DNA from: Pseudisothecium myosuroides
Lineage: Eukaryota > Streptophyta > Bryopsida > Hypnales > Lembophyllaceae
Assembly (NCBI GenBank): GCA_951799445.1
Contig: OX637287.1
Span: forward strand, 42,065,724-42,129,723
Direction: 5' to 3'
Length of the DNA stretch: 64,000 bases
The translations under genes and the position numbers were made by a program. The notes under the pieces are model-generated. The model did not search any database. It was given only the letters and a program-made list of their open reading frames with translations, and had not been told where the DNA came from. Below, one piece after another: positions 1 to 12,871 of the stretch. Each line of letters begins with the position of its first letter. Positions within the stretch are counted from its first letter, which is position 1.

Positions 1-386
1 TTGAAAAAGAAATCAGTAATACACCAAATAATTAATTTTCTAGGAATTACTTGAGTGTATTTGCAGTCGATGGTGGAAATACATTCTTTGGTGTATTTTT
101 TTTAACAATAAAAGATGGATAATCCATGGATCACAAAAGATATTTTCCTTGGTGTATTTGACAATTGATTAAACTAATGCCAAGTGAAAGTAGTTAGACA
201 TAAAAAAAGATCTTTTGGAATTAGGATTTGATTAATGATGTACAATTTAATCAACTTTAGTTTTTATTATAATTTGAAAATTTGAAAAAAAATTCAAAAT
301 TTAACATTGTATTGCAATTTGAATTTTAGTCTGTAATCGCAATCTATTGGTGTTCTAATTATAGAATGGAATGAATATTTGGTTAA
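1..386. other. AT-rich intergenic DNA
   Basis: No coding signal is visible. Short inverted fragments containing variants of GGTGTATTT and AATACACC suggest an old palindromic repeat, but its borders cannot be set. The next feature begins at the TTAA at 383-386. Confidence 0.5.
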
Positions 387-1276
387 CACTTAAATCTAAA
401 GTTCCATAACTATGTTTTTACCAAAAACGCTCAAAAATCGCCATTTTAGTACAAGTACCAAAAAAAAATTAACTTTTTTTGACACATATAACCATAGGAC
501 CTTGTAGTATACTGACTTGAAAACACGTGGTAAAAATTTCAGAAATTTCCACCACATGGATTGCAAGATATAAGCATTCAAATTCATTGAAATCATTTTT
601 TAGGGCTTGTGAAAAAAGGGCATCTGCACTTTACAAGCTCACTTTTCTACAAAAAATGTCCAAAATGGTAGTGCTTCTTTGGATTCATTCTTCAAGGCGA
701 GTTGGCTACATGCTTGCAAAAATTTCAGATCATTTGGAATTGTACAACATATAGGAAACAAATAATAAGTAGAAAAAAGTAGAGAATGATTCAAAATACA
801 AAATTGTTAAGAATTTAATTATGGAATTGAAAAATATCAATCCAATGGTTGCAATGTTTTAATAAACAATCTTCATCCTCTAATTTTTTTTTCCCAAAAA
901 ATATTGAAAATTTAGTAAGATAAAGGACTTCAAAATTTATTTTAGAGTAGAAAGTCCATAACTGCCTACAAACTGAAACTCTTCATAGCTTTCATCTCAG
1001 CAATCAAAATGGAATGATTCAAAGCTTTCTATGTGTAAATAAATTTTAGAATCCAATTTTAGAATCCAATTTTTGTTTTTGAAAAAAATGATATAAATAC
1101 TTATTTGTCCAGATTGCCAGACTGTGGAAAAAAACTCCATATCATACAATAAATTTTTAACCATGTAGTCAAAGTTTCTAAAAATTGTTGGGCCTTAAAA
1201 AGAAAAACTCATCCCTACGTAGTGAGCTGCCCAAAATCTCTATATTGCCAAAAAATGCACTTTGGACCTTTAGGGG
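387..1276 (-). mobile_element. TTAA-flanked non-autonomous element, reverse copy
   Basis: TTAA lies at 383-386 and at 1277-1280. The right end reads GGACCTTTAGGGG, matching the inverted end of the family best seen at 15040-15971. The left end (CACTTAAATCTAAAGTTCC) is degenerate with a small insertion. Internal sequence, such as the reverse of the GAAAGCTTTGAATCATTCC block, matches the copy at 33103-34023 inverted. No open reading frame of note is present. Confidence 0.7.
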
Positions 1277-1348
1277 TTAACATTTGGTGATACTAACATA
1301 TGATTTAGAAAAAATTTGGAATCATTCCAACTATTTATGTATTCTTAA

Positions 1349-2644
1349 CCCCCTAAAGTTCCATTGTCTCGTTAGGGGACAAAATGCAGTTTGGGCAAGC
1401 TCCTGCGGTCTCAATATTTTTTGTGATTTTATTAAAAAAATTGTGAAAATAGAAAAATACCATAGCTTTCTAGAAATATAATTTTTTTATCAATCGGTGC
1501 CCGGGAGCAAAAGTTATGCATCACAAAGTTTAAAACCTACAATTTGTCAACAATTATCATGTAGTTATTATTGTTTCATGGGTTCGTACGTTAATATACA
1601 ATTTAGCGCATCATTGTGATGCATTACTTTACAATTTATTGCATCGTTACGATGCATTACTTTCAATTGCAAGTAATGCATTGTAACGATGCGATAAATT
1701 GTAAACTAATGCATTGTAATGATGCAATAAACTATATATTAATGTCCAAACCTATGAAACAACGATAAACACATGATAACTATTGACAAACCGCAGGTTC
1801 TAAACTTTGTGATGTGGCATAAGAAGCCCAAATTTTAGTTCGGGAGGAAGAAAAAAAACTCAAAATTAATTGAAATAATTTTTAATTTTTAATTTTTTCA
1901 TATAGGTTGTATTTTTAACTATATGTAAAGCTTTGATTCATTCCATTTGGATTTATTATATAAAAGTTATGAACAATCTTGTTTTTTAGGCAATTAGAAC
2001 ATCTTCTTGAAAAGCTACCTTGTAGGATTCATTTTTTAACTCAATTTCTACATTTTTTCAGGATTTTACTTTCTCAAGGTTAAGATCTCTTCCTAAAACA
2101 ATCTTACCCTTGAGATTAGTATGTTTCAATTCCATCTTAGAACTATTAACAATTTAATTTTTCCTTCAATTTTGAACTTATTTCTGTTTAACAATTTTTT
2201 TAATGAGTGAAAACTAAGTGTGTGTTTTTTTAGTTTTTTTTTCTAGATATTCAACTCAATTTTTCATCATATAAAATTTAAAATTTAAAATTAGTACTGC
2301 AAAAAAATTATGTTAAGAAGGTTCAAAGCCAAGAAATGTAATTAAGCAAGGTGCAAAATGCTTGTTTCCTTCACTTTACATCCAAATATCTTGCAATCTA
2401 CAGAGTCAAAGTTTTCCATCCCTACTATTCTTTGATTGTAAAAAAATTATTTTCCTTTAGAATACATTCTCTAAATAAATTTTTAATACTTCTTACATTG
2501 AAATTTTGAATATCAGAAAATGCAACAAGTATGTTAATTTATTACTTTACAAGTCCCTAATTTACAAAATATTGAAATTTGTTTCACCCTACTCAAAATT
2601 TGCCATCAAATAGGACACATGGTGTTCTTTTAGTCCTCGAGGGG
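1349..2644 (+). mobile_element. TTAA-flanked element, composite copy with nested MITE
   Basis: TTAA at 1345-1348 is followed by CCCCCTAAAGTTCC; the right side ends GAGGGG before TTAA at 2645-2648. The interior follows the 0.93-kb family (the CGGTGCCCGGGAGCAAAAGT block near 1495) but holds an unrelated palindromic insert at 1519-1814. The 3' part from about 2420 follows a second repeat also seen at about 33.0-34.18 kb, so this is probably a recombinant or two overlapping elements. Confidence 0.55.
1519..1814. mobile_element. Palindromic MITE nested in the TTAA element
   Basis: The ends are inverted copies: CATCACAAAGTTTA at 1519 and TAAACTTTGTGATG ending 1814. The centre (about 1630-1710) is a near-perfect palindrome built from TTTACAATTTATTGCATCG and its complement, so a single strand could fold almost end to end. 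The sequence on both sides belongs to the surrounding TTAA element, which shows a later insertion. A target duplication is not clear. Confidence 0.7.
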
Positions 2645-2648
2645 TTAA

Positions 2649-3174
2649 TAATTTAAAATTCATAATTTGTATATAGTTTTCACAACTTTTTCCACATGAG
2701 CTGTACAAAAGGATTGTAGTGCAGAATTGAGATTTCTAATTTAATTTTCAAAAAACATTTTGAATTTTTTAATGTATAAACACATGTGTTTCTAGTAAAA
2801 TTTTGCTGAAAATCTCCTTAAACGACATTACTTATAATCTTATGTCTAGGACTATACTTTAAAATTCACTTAAAACACCCCTTTCTCTTATAGTGCTCTT
2901 TACGTATGCCAATCACTTGTGGTTGGAGTTATTTCTTCTTAGTAGATGTTCTAATATTATTTTTTTAACAATATATACACATTGATTCTAGAGATGCTCA
3001 CAATTGAACATTTGATCAAGTGGTGCTTCTATGCATGGACTCGCAATTTGGCTCACAATAGGAAGATTCATAATTGTCATGCCTTGTCAAGCATTGTTAT
3101 GTGGGCCAATAAATTTGACCTTCTTTTTTTGTCTTTTTTTAATGTAGAATCTTTGCCTTTCCTTCTTTTTATAA
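2649..3174. other. Intergenic DNA with CACTA-MITE fragment
   Basis: No gene seen. Positions about 2780-2898 match the right half of the CACTA-type MITE at 18032-18252 (AAATCTCCTTAAA ... CACCCCTTTCTCTTATAGTG), so this is a half copy. The rest is AT-rich. Confidence 0.5.
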
Positions 3175-3178
3175 TTAA

Positions 3179-3768
3179 CCCCTAAAGGACCAAATGTCCG
3201 TTGAACGTACGCAGGTGATCTCGGGTAGGTTCCTATGAAGTCAATTTTCGTTGAATATTTACTAAGTTTTCACATAAAGTGGGAATACTTACCGCCTTAG
3301 AGAAAATCTAATTTTTTTTCCAATCGGATGCCCAAATCAAAAGTTATGTTGCCCTGAACTTTTTTGGGAGCCAAGGCAATAAGGAAATATTTGGAGAATC
3401 TTTTGCAAAAAAACTCATCAACTTTTGAAATTTGGCATGCATGTAACTTACATGATACAAGATGCAAATGTCAAAATAATACTTATGCTTAGTGTAAAAA
3501 TCTCACTCTAGGAATAGTTAAAGTCCGTTGGCTCTATCGGGCAAGGTTGAAATTTTTTTTCCTTCTAACTTCAAATATTATAATCTTTCAATCCGTGAGG
3601 TCAAAGTTTCTAAAATTTTTTCCATACATTCCCATAGTAATTTCATACTCCATACAAATTTGTACAATTGAATTTTAAAAAAACACTTTTTTTTTCTTTT
3701 TTTTTCTTGCCCTAAAAAGTGGCAGTTTTTCACAATTTCTTCCCGAAAATGCCTCGGGGCTTTAGGGA
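3179..3768 (+). mobile_element. TTAA-flanked element, short variant (590 bp)
   Basis: TTAA at 3175-3178 and 3769-3772. The left end reads CCCCTAAAGGACC and the right end GGGGCTTTAGGGA, giving matching inverted ends. Interior blocks (CCAATCGGATGCCC, and a reading of GGTCAAAGTTTCTAAAA) show it is a shortened member of the main family. Non-coding. Confidence 0.75.
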
Positions 3769-3981
3769 TTAATGCAAAAAAAAATCATTTTGAGGTTCGG
3801 TTTGCATTGAATCAATTTTTTTTAAAGTCACCAATTGAAAACAAAATGAGGTCCACAACCCTCCACTTGAAAATTCCAGTATTGTCCCTATTCCTAATCT
3901 TGTACTACGAATGCTCTTCACAACCCTCCACTCAAAAATTCCAATATTGTCCCTATTTCCAGTCTTGTACTACAAATGCAC

Positions 3982-4496
3982 TAAGGTGGGTACCCCTAAA
4001 ACCGCCACTTTTTGCTATTGTTCCTAGTTACTATTATTAGACTAGTCAAATTTTCACAATTTCTTCTTGACAAGTGAAAGGAGGTTCCAATGCACCAAAG
4101 AATGCAACATCTTGGATACCACATGCAAAAGTTACAAAGGATCAAAGTTTTTTTTGATAGATGTTCTAAAAACAACTTCTTCCACACACGTACATACCTG
4201 GTTTCCGAGATGTACACATAAGGTAGGATTGCATTTTGGGAGAAGCTAAATTCCTTGAAACAATTTTTAGTAAATTTTGGTAGGAAGAAAAGTGGAATTG
4301 GCATCTAATCCAAGTCGTTTCATATTTTCTAAACCTTCGTGGATTTAGTTACAAATTTTTGAAGTTGAATCGCAATGGTTTCTAAAAGCGACCCCCTCCT
4401 GAAATGTACACTGTCAGTACATTGAAGAAAGTAAAATGTACCTCTGTGTTAGAGGTCACTTTTAGAACCAGGTTGCTTTTAGAGTCACCTACCTTA
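3982..4496. mobile_element. TIR element, TAAGGTGGGTACCCC family, copy 1
   Basis: The left end TAAGGTGGGTACCCC is answered at the right by the inverted AGTCACCTACCTTA. The interior (AAGTGAAAGGAGGTTCCAA block) is shared with copies at 14384-14805 and, inverted, 20361-20709. Superfamily unassigned because no consistent target duplication is visible. No coding capacity. Confidence 0.6.
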
Positions 4497-4560
4497 GTGA
4501 AGATTGGCAATTTAGGGTCAGTGCCGCATTTGGCAGTGTAGGCCCGACAGTAAGAGACTG

Positions 4561-4857
4561 TAAGTTAACTACACCTTAAATCGCACAGTTAAGCAATTCA
4601 ACATGATTCAACATAGTTTTCACTATTATATTGGGAAAAAAATAGTGGGATCCCATTGATAGTCAAAATGGGATTCTAGATTCTCTTAGAATGCATTTTT
4701 TGGACACCATATGAATAAACTACGAATTTTCAAAGTACTGAAAATAGGTGTACCTAAAAGCGATCATAGAGTTATATGAATAATGGGAGTACATTTTAGG
4801 CAAGAATATCTAGTGTGCGATTTTAGGAAGCGTGCGATTTTAGGTGTAGTTACCTTA
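4561..4857. mobile_element. Short TIR element related to the TAAGG family
   Basis: The left end TAAGTTAACTACACCTTAAA and the inverted right end (TTTTAGGTGTAGTTACCTTA) pair over about 26 bases. The ends resemble those of the 3982-4496 element, so this looks like a small relative. Non-coding, 297 bp. Confidence 0.6.
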
Positions 4858-6257
4858 GCAAACCAAAACATGAGCTTGAGGTGAGCTCGTTTGTTTTTCC
4901 ACTCCCGTAATTGCCATGAAGCTCGGAATCGCCCTTAGATCTTTCCCCTCATGCCCTTGATACTTGTGAGTCATGACTCTAACTACCAGCCGACCAAAGC
5001 CGACCACCGAAAGCCTCCCAGTCATGAGCAGGAGGGCGGTGTGTGATGCCCTTCCCATTCAATTCAATGCAGTTCAATTCAATGCAGTCGGTCTGTCAGT
5101 CACCATTGAACCAAAATTAATTAATTTTTCTTAAAGTATTAAAAGTTATTATTCCTGGCCCCCGCCCACCCCCCATGGCACCCTACGTATGGCTTGTTTT
5201 CTCAAATATCAATCAGAGTGGTCCAAAAAGAACCACCCCCAGCCCACTCCATTTCTACAGGGCCATGTGGGAAGATCTCTCAGCACTACTGTAGTGTTGC
5301 CCATTCTAAAAGCTTATTTATTAAACTTAGATCCTTTGATATTTTGGACACAGGAATGTTGTCGCTCGTGCGGATCAGCGGTTTGTTCAGGGATAGAGGG
5401 ACACAATTTCTACAGCAGGGAAATGGGAAATGCCGCACCGGCTTCCTTCCATCCCTTCCTTATGAAGTTTGCATCATCAAGTATATATCAAGCTTTTAGC
5501 TTGCTTGGCCATGTGGCTTTTTCGATTCCTTGTCGTGCGGCCATTGGTGTTTTGGTGCTTGAGGATTATTACTGGGCTTGGTGTGAATCATAATGTGTCG
5601 TACGGTGTGGTCGGTTTCGGACATGCAAGTGCACAAAATCCATGATTTTTTGAGGTATTGTAAGCGACGTAGGGGAATGGCTCCTAGAAGTCAAAGTAGG
5701 GAAAAAGGAGGTAGAGTGTTTTGTCTTTGTCAATGGCTAAAAAATTCAACGAGCGTGGATTGAAGGGGAGGAAAAAATGGCTTTAGAAGGGTGTGGAAAC
5801 TTTAAACTATGTTGGAAGGAACGTGGGAAGTTGGCAACTTGGCAACTTCCTACATGGTGATTGGGACATGGCATGTTACTAAAGGCGACTTCAATCGTCG
5901 ATGAATCCCAACTGTACAGGTGGACCGTTGTTGAATAATGTTCCACCCGTAAAGTTCTTTCATGTTTAGAGGTCCAAAACTGCTTTGTGGGCTGGAAACA
6001 ATAGTGCATGTTCAATACTAGTCTTCAAAGCAAGGCTAAAATCTTCATCTATATTTAATTTTTAACAAACTCCAACTGCATAATCTTTTAGTTAACTTGT
6101 TAGAGTACACCTTCTTATATTTTTGAGAATATGAATCCTTGACAATTGCAAGATCATGATGCTTGGGTTTCAAAAAAAAAATTCAACTCTTCCCATATGG
6201 TTGAAATACATCTTTGAAACTTGACAAGCGATTGAAGATGAAACTGACAATGACAAG
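4858..6257. other. Less AT-rich intergenic DNA, no supported gene
   Basis: Base composition is less AT-rich than on either side. A 134-codon frame starts with ATG at 5189 (+) and ends at 5593, but a second frame of 101 codons overlaps it. Neither shows a recognisable motif, splice structure or codon bias, so I do not call a gene. An unidentified repeat or exon remnant remains possible. Confidence 0.4.
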
Positions 6258-6261
6258 TTAA

Positions 6262-7002
6262 CCCCTAATTGACGAACCCATGACCATTGATTTCAAGCCT
6301 CACTGCCAGTTACTTAGTTTGTTGCCATTTTACAAGTAGATATGTATAAGAAAAAAATTATTTATTTTTCAGAGATGAAATTACATGTCTTCTTTACTTC
6401 ACAAAAAATTTATATTTTTTTTTTGTAGAAGATTGATTTTCTTGAAAATTTTAGAAGAAAAAGTGAAGAAAAATTACATCGAATAGAAAATTACCTAAAA
6501 AAATCTAAAAAATTCACCACGTGTGTATATAACAATGACAAAACATCATGGTGTAAACTCAATTTCCATATCATTCTATAATTAGAAAATAATAGACATC
6601 AGAAATACATCCAAAGTTTAAACTGCAATAAAATATTCAATATTAGGATTTTTTTCAAAATTCAAATTGGAGAAGAAACTAGATTAGATGACCTTCATTT
6701 TGTAAGTTGGGCTCAAATTCAAAAAATATCATTTTTGTGGAAAAATTTCATATTTAAAGCAAGGACCTTCAATTTTCCAAAATATCCTAAAATAGCATAT
6801 TTTGTGATCCGTTTTTTTTAACAACTTCTCATTTGAATGAAGACAAACACTAGCAAGACTACAAACTCAATTGGATACTCTTCATAACCCACCATGAAAG
6901 ATCAATATGAAAAAGGGGAATGAAACAAGGCTTTGAATAGCTTTTTTCGCTCCCTGGATTGTCATCTAAACACCACTGAGTGATGCCGGTGGCGTTCTAA
7001 GG
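6262..7002 (+). mobile_element. TTAA-flanked element, second subfamily, copy 1 (741 bp)
   Basis: TTAA at 6258-6261 and 7003-7006. The left end begins CCCCTAATTGACG and the right end finishes CGTTCTAAGG, so only a few terminal bases are inverted. The interior is shared along its length with 46876-47611 (GATTTCAAGCCTCACTGCC block, TTTCAGAGATGAAATTACATG region) but not with the main 0.93-kb family. No ORF. Confidence 0.65.
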
Positions 7003-7006
7003 TTAA

Positions 7007-8358
7007 TATTAATGAAAAGAAATCAAGGAGAAAAATCAACAAATATGTTTCCATGTCTAGTGATAAATTGGTTTAAATTGTAGGTTCTTCAAACATGAAA
7101 TTAAACTAAATTTGAAGGAGCTTAGGAAACCAACTAATGATTTGCATAATGACTCATTGCATGTCATGTCACCAAAAGTGATTGCAATCCTCATCTACTC
7201 ACAAAACACCTTAGCCCATTGTTAAATGATGCAGGGAAAACTTCTTTAATGTGATAGGAATCAAAAGACATAACATTATCTAACAAGGTTCAAAGTTCCG
7301 TACTATATACTCTAAAAAGTGGTATATTTTGTCGTTGTCTAGTGATGAAAATTCAAACAACAAGTGAAGATTAAAAATAAAACCAATAATGAAATGTTCA
7401 TATTATTGAAAAGAAATCAAAGTGAAAACAACAAAAGGCGGTTGAACCATAATTTAATTAGTACTAACACTGTAAATTTTTTATATAATTGTCTTTTTTT
7501 TGCATAAACTCAAATGATACCTTGGCTTTGTCAATGACTAGTATTATGACACTTTCTGTCATTAGCAAAATGTTTCATGGTACCACAAAATTTAACCATA
7601 CCAATTTGAAAAGTTGAATTATTTTCAAATTAGTGCAAATTAGTGCTATTATTGTTGCACATGCTGATTGAATTAAAGCATGTGTAGTAATCTATATGAT
7701 ATATGCCATTGTCAACTATTTTTAATATTTTCCATTTAAACTTTAAAAAACTAATTTTAATCTTTTCTAGTTAAATTAAAAAATCTTGTTTTGTAAAACA
7801 GAGTCTAAAAGAATCAAATATACAAACCAATGAAAGAAAATTAGTTTCATCCCATCGCTAGTAGGAAAATGAAAGAAGTCTAGAAGAATGTACCAATTCT
7901 TTTATATATGCAAAGATGAATGTGCCAATTATTATATACACAAATAGAACTATACATCTTGCACAAATTTGTAAATAAATTAGCTTCCACATACTGACAT
8001 TGCCACCATCACATCTTGAAGGTGACAAGTTATAAAATACAAATTTTACTGGTTGCCATTGATTTATTTTGCATGAAACTTGTTTCTAAAAAATTCTAAT
8101 TTGTGTGCAACAATGGCTCACATTACAACCTCAAGATCAGTAGGATAATGAATAAAAATCCAAGAAACTAATTACATTGAGATTCCCAAATCAGCATCTA
8201 TCCTAATGTTGTATATATTTGTAGAATATTAAACATCATTGAAAAAATAGTTTTAAATAAAACGTGCAAAAATGAATCAAAGATGATGATTGAATCTTAC
8301 ATATTTTAATTTCCAAACTGTGCAATTTGTCATTTTCTTTGAAAATTTTAAGAAATGT
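7007..8358. other. AT-rich intergenic DNA
   Basis: I see no coding region, RNA gene or clear repeat border in this stretch. A motif near 7010 (ATTAATGAAAAGAAATCAAG) recurs in similar form near 7409, hinting at an old duplication. Confidence 0.4.
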
Positions 8359-8362
8359 TTAA

Positions 8363-9295
8363 CCCCTAAAGAACCGGCATGCGTTTTTTGGCTGTATAGA
8401 AATTTTGGGCAGGTCCGTGTGACTAGAGATTTCCATATTTTAAGCTGAAATTTTAATAGAAGGTGGGCGCGAGGAATATCTTTCATATGCACTAAATTTC
8501 AGCACATTTGGAAATAGGAGTAAAAAGTTATGGCCAAATATGTTACTTTTTTTTGTAACTGGGAAGTCCGGGCAACAAGAAAAATTTGACAAAAAAATTT
8601 ATTTTTATTTTTAATATTTTTTTCTTGTAGATTATATTTTTGTCTATCCAGAAAGCTTTGATTCATTTCATTTGGATTTGTTATGAAATAGTTATGGACA
8701 TTCTTGTTTTTCGGGCAGTTAGAGCATCTTCTTGAAAAAAATAACTTGTAGGATGCATTTCTAAATGCTATTTTTTCAATTTAAAAAAAATAAAAAAATT
8801 CATGGTTTAGTTTACTTGCTAGAACAATCTCACCATTGGGATCAGTGTATTTTAATTCCATCTAAAATATATGAATGTTTTAGATTTTCCTTCTATCTTG
8901 TACCTACTTCTACTTAGTAAATTTTTTAGGAATGATAATTAAGTTTTTTTGAATAATTTTTTTTCCCCTAGACTCTCAACTCAATTCTCCACTATAAAGA
9001 TTTGAAGCACAAAACTTTGTAGTGCAAAAATTTTAAGTAAAAAATGTTTAAAGTCAAAAAATCTAGTCCCGCAATGTGCTGAAATACTTGTTTTTTCCAC
9101 TTTAAACGCAGATATCTTGCAATCTAAGCGGTCAAAAATTCTGAAATTTTTTCCACACATTCTCATACTAGTTAGGTGTAAGATCCTACGGTTAGATGTG
9201 GAAAAAAAAACATTTTTCATTTTTTTTACTCCTTGCTATAGAAATGGCAGTTTTGATGGTTTTTTGGCAGAAAAAAAACCTTGGGCCTTTAGGGG
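8363..9295 (+). mobile_element. TTAA-flanked non-autonomous element (933 bp)
   Basis: TTAA at 8359-8362 and 9296-9299. Ends are CCCCTAAAGAACC and GGGCCTTTAGGGG. Family-typical blocks are present: GAAAGCTTTGATTCATTTC, TTTTTCGGGCAGTTAGAGC and GATATCTTGCAATCTAAGC. It has no transposase-like frame, so movement would need an enzyme supplied elsewhere. Confidence 0.85.
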
Positions 9296-9299
9296 TTAA

Positions 9300-11917
9300 C
9301 ATATGGCATACTACAAATAATTTATTTACATATTTTAAATTAAAATCATTCATACTTATGACATAGATTTTTGTATGCACATTTTGCAAAGTTATACTTG
9401 GTTTTAGGTGTTACAATAGTTATTTATATCTCGTAGAAAGCAAGACAAAAATGTTAGTAAGGTAAGTACGTGTAATTCTAAGCTTGTTATTCAAATCACA
9501 CCAACTAGATTCTTGCATGAAGTGAATTCTTCAAACATGCATTAGAGCCTAAGATTGATTTTGGATATACATGTAATCAACACTTTGCAAATCTACAATT
9601 CGTTCATGTAGTGTTCCAAAGTACAAGCAAAGAGAGCGAGGAATTTTCTTTCCATTACAACAAGCTCCAACAAAACTCAAGACAATTTAATAATAGAGAC
9701 ATATTCATATGCTTATTTGGATTTTAGATGTAGTTCCTTTAAACTTTTATTGCCCAAATCCTTTTCTAAATTTTTGAAAATTTTTGCTTATTTTTTGTAC
9801 AAGTGTAGTAATTACTTCAATTGATTATAAAAGAAGGAATGTTATCTGAAGCATTATTTTGAACGAATGAGAAACCATTTCGATGAAATATCACCCCAAA
9901 GCATTGTCATCATCTAAAGTGTAGACTTCAGAATACTTATGGGCTAATGTCTCATATGTCTCATACATATTCACGTACTAGTGAAAACATGCCTTGTGTA
10001 GTTCGCATAAATAACTACTAAAAAGACTCACATAACCCATTAGACTAGTTGTGGTTCTTCTTGTGGTTCATTTTTTAGGTCTACACAAGACCATGATTCC
10101 TCAACACTACTTCATACTATTAGTGGGGGTACAAAATTAATGTCACCTACAAATGAAGTCACAAACTATAAAAATAGAAACACCATGTGGAGATGGGTGC
10201 AATACAATGATAATTCACACCACACTAATTTAAAATAGCATAGTTTTGGGAGATTAGTGTGACAAAATGGATGAGCTCTCCCAATTCATCCCAAGCAAAG
10301 GATTTGTATCAATCTTGTAAGGTTGGGTTGGTCACTGTGAAACTCATCCTTCTAAGTACAATGTGAATTGTCTACTTTTAAAATTAAAAAAATAGCAATC
10401 TCCGGTTCTAGCTACTAAGGTTGGTTATTCTATCAGATGTAACAAAGAGGGCCCTCCTCTTTGTTTGTTCTCTTAGCTTCTTAGTTTTTTTTTTTGTTCT
10501 TCCTCTCTTCATTTGTCCAGCCTCTGGCTTGGTTGCACTTCTATCTCATATGGAAAGAATTCTCTTTCATCCATTGGACACTTTGTGTCCACAATGTTAC
10601 AGGATTAAACTTGCATTATTTTATTCTCTTAATTAATATCCTTAGTTCCGTTTTCAAAGATATTAAAAATTCTGGAAAGTAAAATATGTTGCTTGCCTTA
10701 TTTTTTGTTTTTTCATTTTTCATTTTTTTTTTGGGAACAACATAGCTAATTATTTGTTGCCACCACATACAGAAAATCTGACCTTGGAATGAAGAAAAGC
10801 AGTACAAGTTTGTGTACCGGACCTCCTGATGCGGAATACTGTGACAAAACCTCCTCTCAGTTCAGTTGATGTGGTGCCATTTTGGCAGCCAAACAGAGGA
10901 AAAGGCACCGTCCAACCAATCGGCTGCCCCCCTCGCACACAGTGGAGCCACCCATGTGCCCCCATCTTGCTTCGATATTTCCAGGGCCCAAGCCCAAGGC
11001 AACAACAACTGAAGGGCGGGACTCAGGGCCACTCACGGCGGCCTGGCTGGCGGGGGGGGTGTACTTGTATTTGTTGGGGTACCGGCCCGGCCGGGGCGGG
11101 GGTGGGGTGGCCGTCTGGTTGGTCCAAAAAGTTTTTTCAGGGGGGCCACTTCATCATGAGATAGGCTTTTAATTTCCCAAGAGCTGTCCGTCCGTCCATC
11201 CGGTTTGTTTTTTTGGACGATGGCCATTAGTTGCGGTTTTAATTGGTCATTGGCCCCACACATTGGGAGCGGAGGAGCCAGACAGACAGAGAGTTTGAGT
11301 TTGGTGCAATGGGGGTGGGTGTCACCCTCGGATTTGGTGGTGGTGTGGGACGTATGATGTTTTTTTTACTTTTTGACCATTTTTTGGGGGGTAGCAATTT
11401 ATTAGGTAGTACTCCGTACAATTCTCCAGGCAGGCTCTCCGTCTGTCCGTGACTTGCCAGGCTTGCTTTTTTTTTTTTTCCATTGTTATCAATTCTGTCG
11501 ACATTTGTAGCTGATGTAGGGGAGGCAACCCATTTCTGATCACTGAAGCTGTGCAGAAATACAATTTGGAAGGGTTCCATGATTTTTCAGGTGTTTTTTT
11601 TCCTCGAAACAGAATTACCATGATTTTTTCAGAAATTTTTTTGCTCCTCCCATACTGGTGATATAGGGCTTGCTATTTCCGACCATGGGCTGAAAACAAA
11701 ATTGAACAAGGGTTGGTTGCAACATTGAGAGACTTGTAGCCAATCATAATGCGCCACAACTGAGTCAGGAACTGTACCATAATTGATTACTACTCATCTC
11801 TTCATGCACATAAAGAGGGCCTACCCTATTCTTCCAGAATGGGCACTGATTAGAAATGGGGTGCCTCCCCTAGTGTAGGCCAAGAGTGTCTTTTGGTCCA
11901 ATATATGTGTAACATTT
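9300..11917. other. Intergenic DNA with GC-rich patch at 10.8-11.6 kb
   Basis: AT-rich up to about 10.8 kb, without recognisable features. From about 10,820 to 11,620 the sequence becomes GC-rich with many overlapping short frames on both strands (up to 113 codons), none with a motif I recognise. This may be a relic promoter or first-exon island, but no gene can be supported. Confidence 0.4.
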
Positions 11918-11921
11918 TTAA

Positions 11922-12867
11922 TTCCTAAAGGACTAGGAGGTAAGGTAAGTTTATCCCTAGTTGATCATGTAAGGGATTTTCCAGCAGATCATGAGCAATT
12001 GAAGTCACAACCAAAAAAATTCATGTAGGAAGATAGGAATATGGGGATGGCAAATTTTTCATAACTTTATTGTTGAAACTGAAATTACCATGAATTTTGG
12101 GAGCCAAAAAGTGCTTGGAGCCTGCAACTAATGTTTCCAATCATTCTAGAACTACTTTCCCGCTCACTACTTCCTACTTTCTTACTCACTACTTTGGGAC
12201 ATGTGTTACAACCTTATTAATCTCAACCTTGAAAATGAGAAAAAAAACATTCCAAACTTTGGTTGGAAATAATTGCACCCTAGACGTTGGGTATAGGTTG
12301 AGGTTGACAATAAGTAATTCAACCTTAGTCCAAATTTCTAAAATAGTGAAGATGTATGATAAAATATAAGTTAGAGGAGGAATTTAATGATGACTCTCAA
12401 ACAAGTTGTAAAATATGATCCATTGATCATATCCATATGGTTAGATCAAACAGTACAAAAATCAATAGTTTCAATAAAATTTGAAGGCAAAAATTGAAAA
12501 TTCCTTCTAAAATCAATTGTAGATTGAATATTTGAGATTTTCACAAGAATTTTTTTCCTTAAGCTCAAAATTAAATGTTAAGTTCTAATCATAGTGATTT
12601 TTGAATATTTTTTTAAGTTGATTTTGAAGGGCTTTTTTTGAATTGAAAAGGTTACTTACTTTTTGAGGCCAAACCTACCGATTCCTATTAAATAATAGAA
12701 TATTTGCAAAGCTAAGTCTTTAAAATCTATACCATGTAAATGTTAAAGAACTAACGCACAATTCTTCCAAAAAAATGATGGATGAAAAAAATGCACTTCT
12801 GTGTGCTTGGGATGTGTTTGTATCTATTTGTTGTTCAAAATGTTAACACTTAGTGGTCCTTTAGGGG
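11922..12867. mobile_element. Probable TTAA-flanked element (946 bp)
   Basis: TTAA at 11918-11921 precedes TTCCTAAAGGACTAGG, and GGTCCTTTAGGGG precedes TTAA at 12868-12871, so the ends pair for about 11 bases. The interior does not share the conserved blocks of the 0.93-kb family, so this would be a separate subfamily. Pairing of these two ends is inferred. Confidence 0.5.
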
Positions 12868-12871
12868 TTAA

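Noticed and set aside
5189..5593. 134-codon ATG frame
   Set aside because: No motif, an overlapping competing frame, and no splice or codon-bias support.
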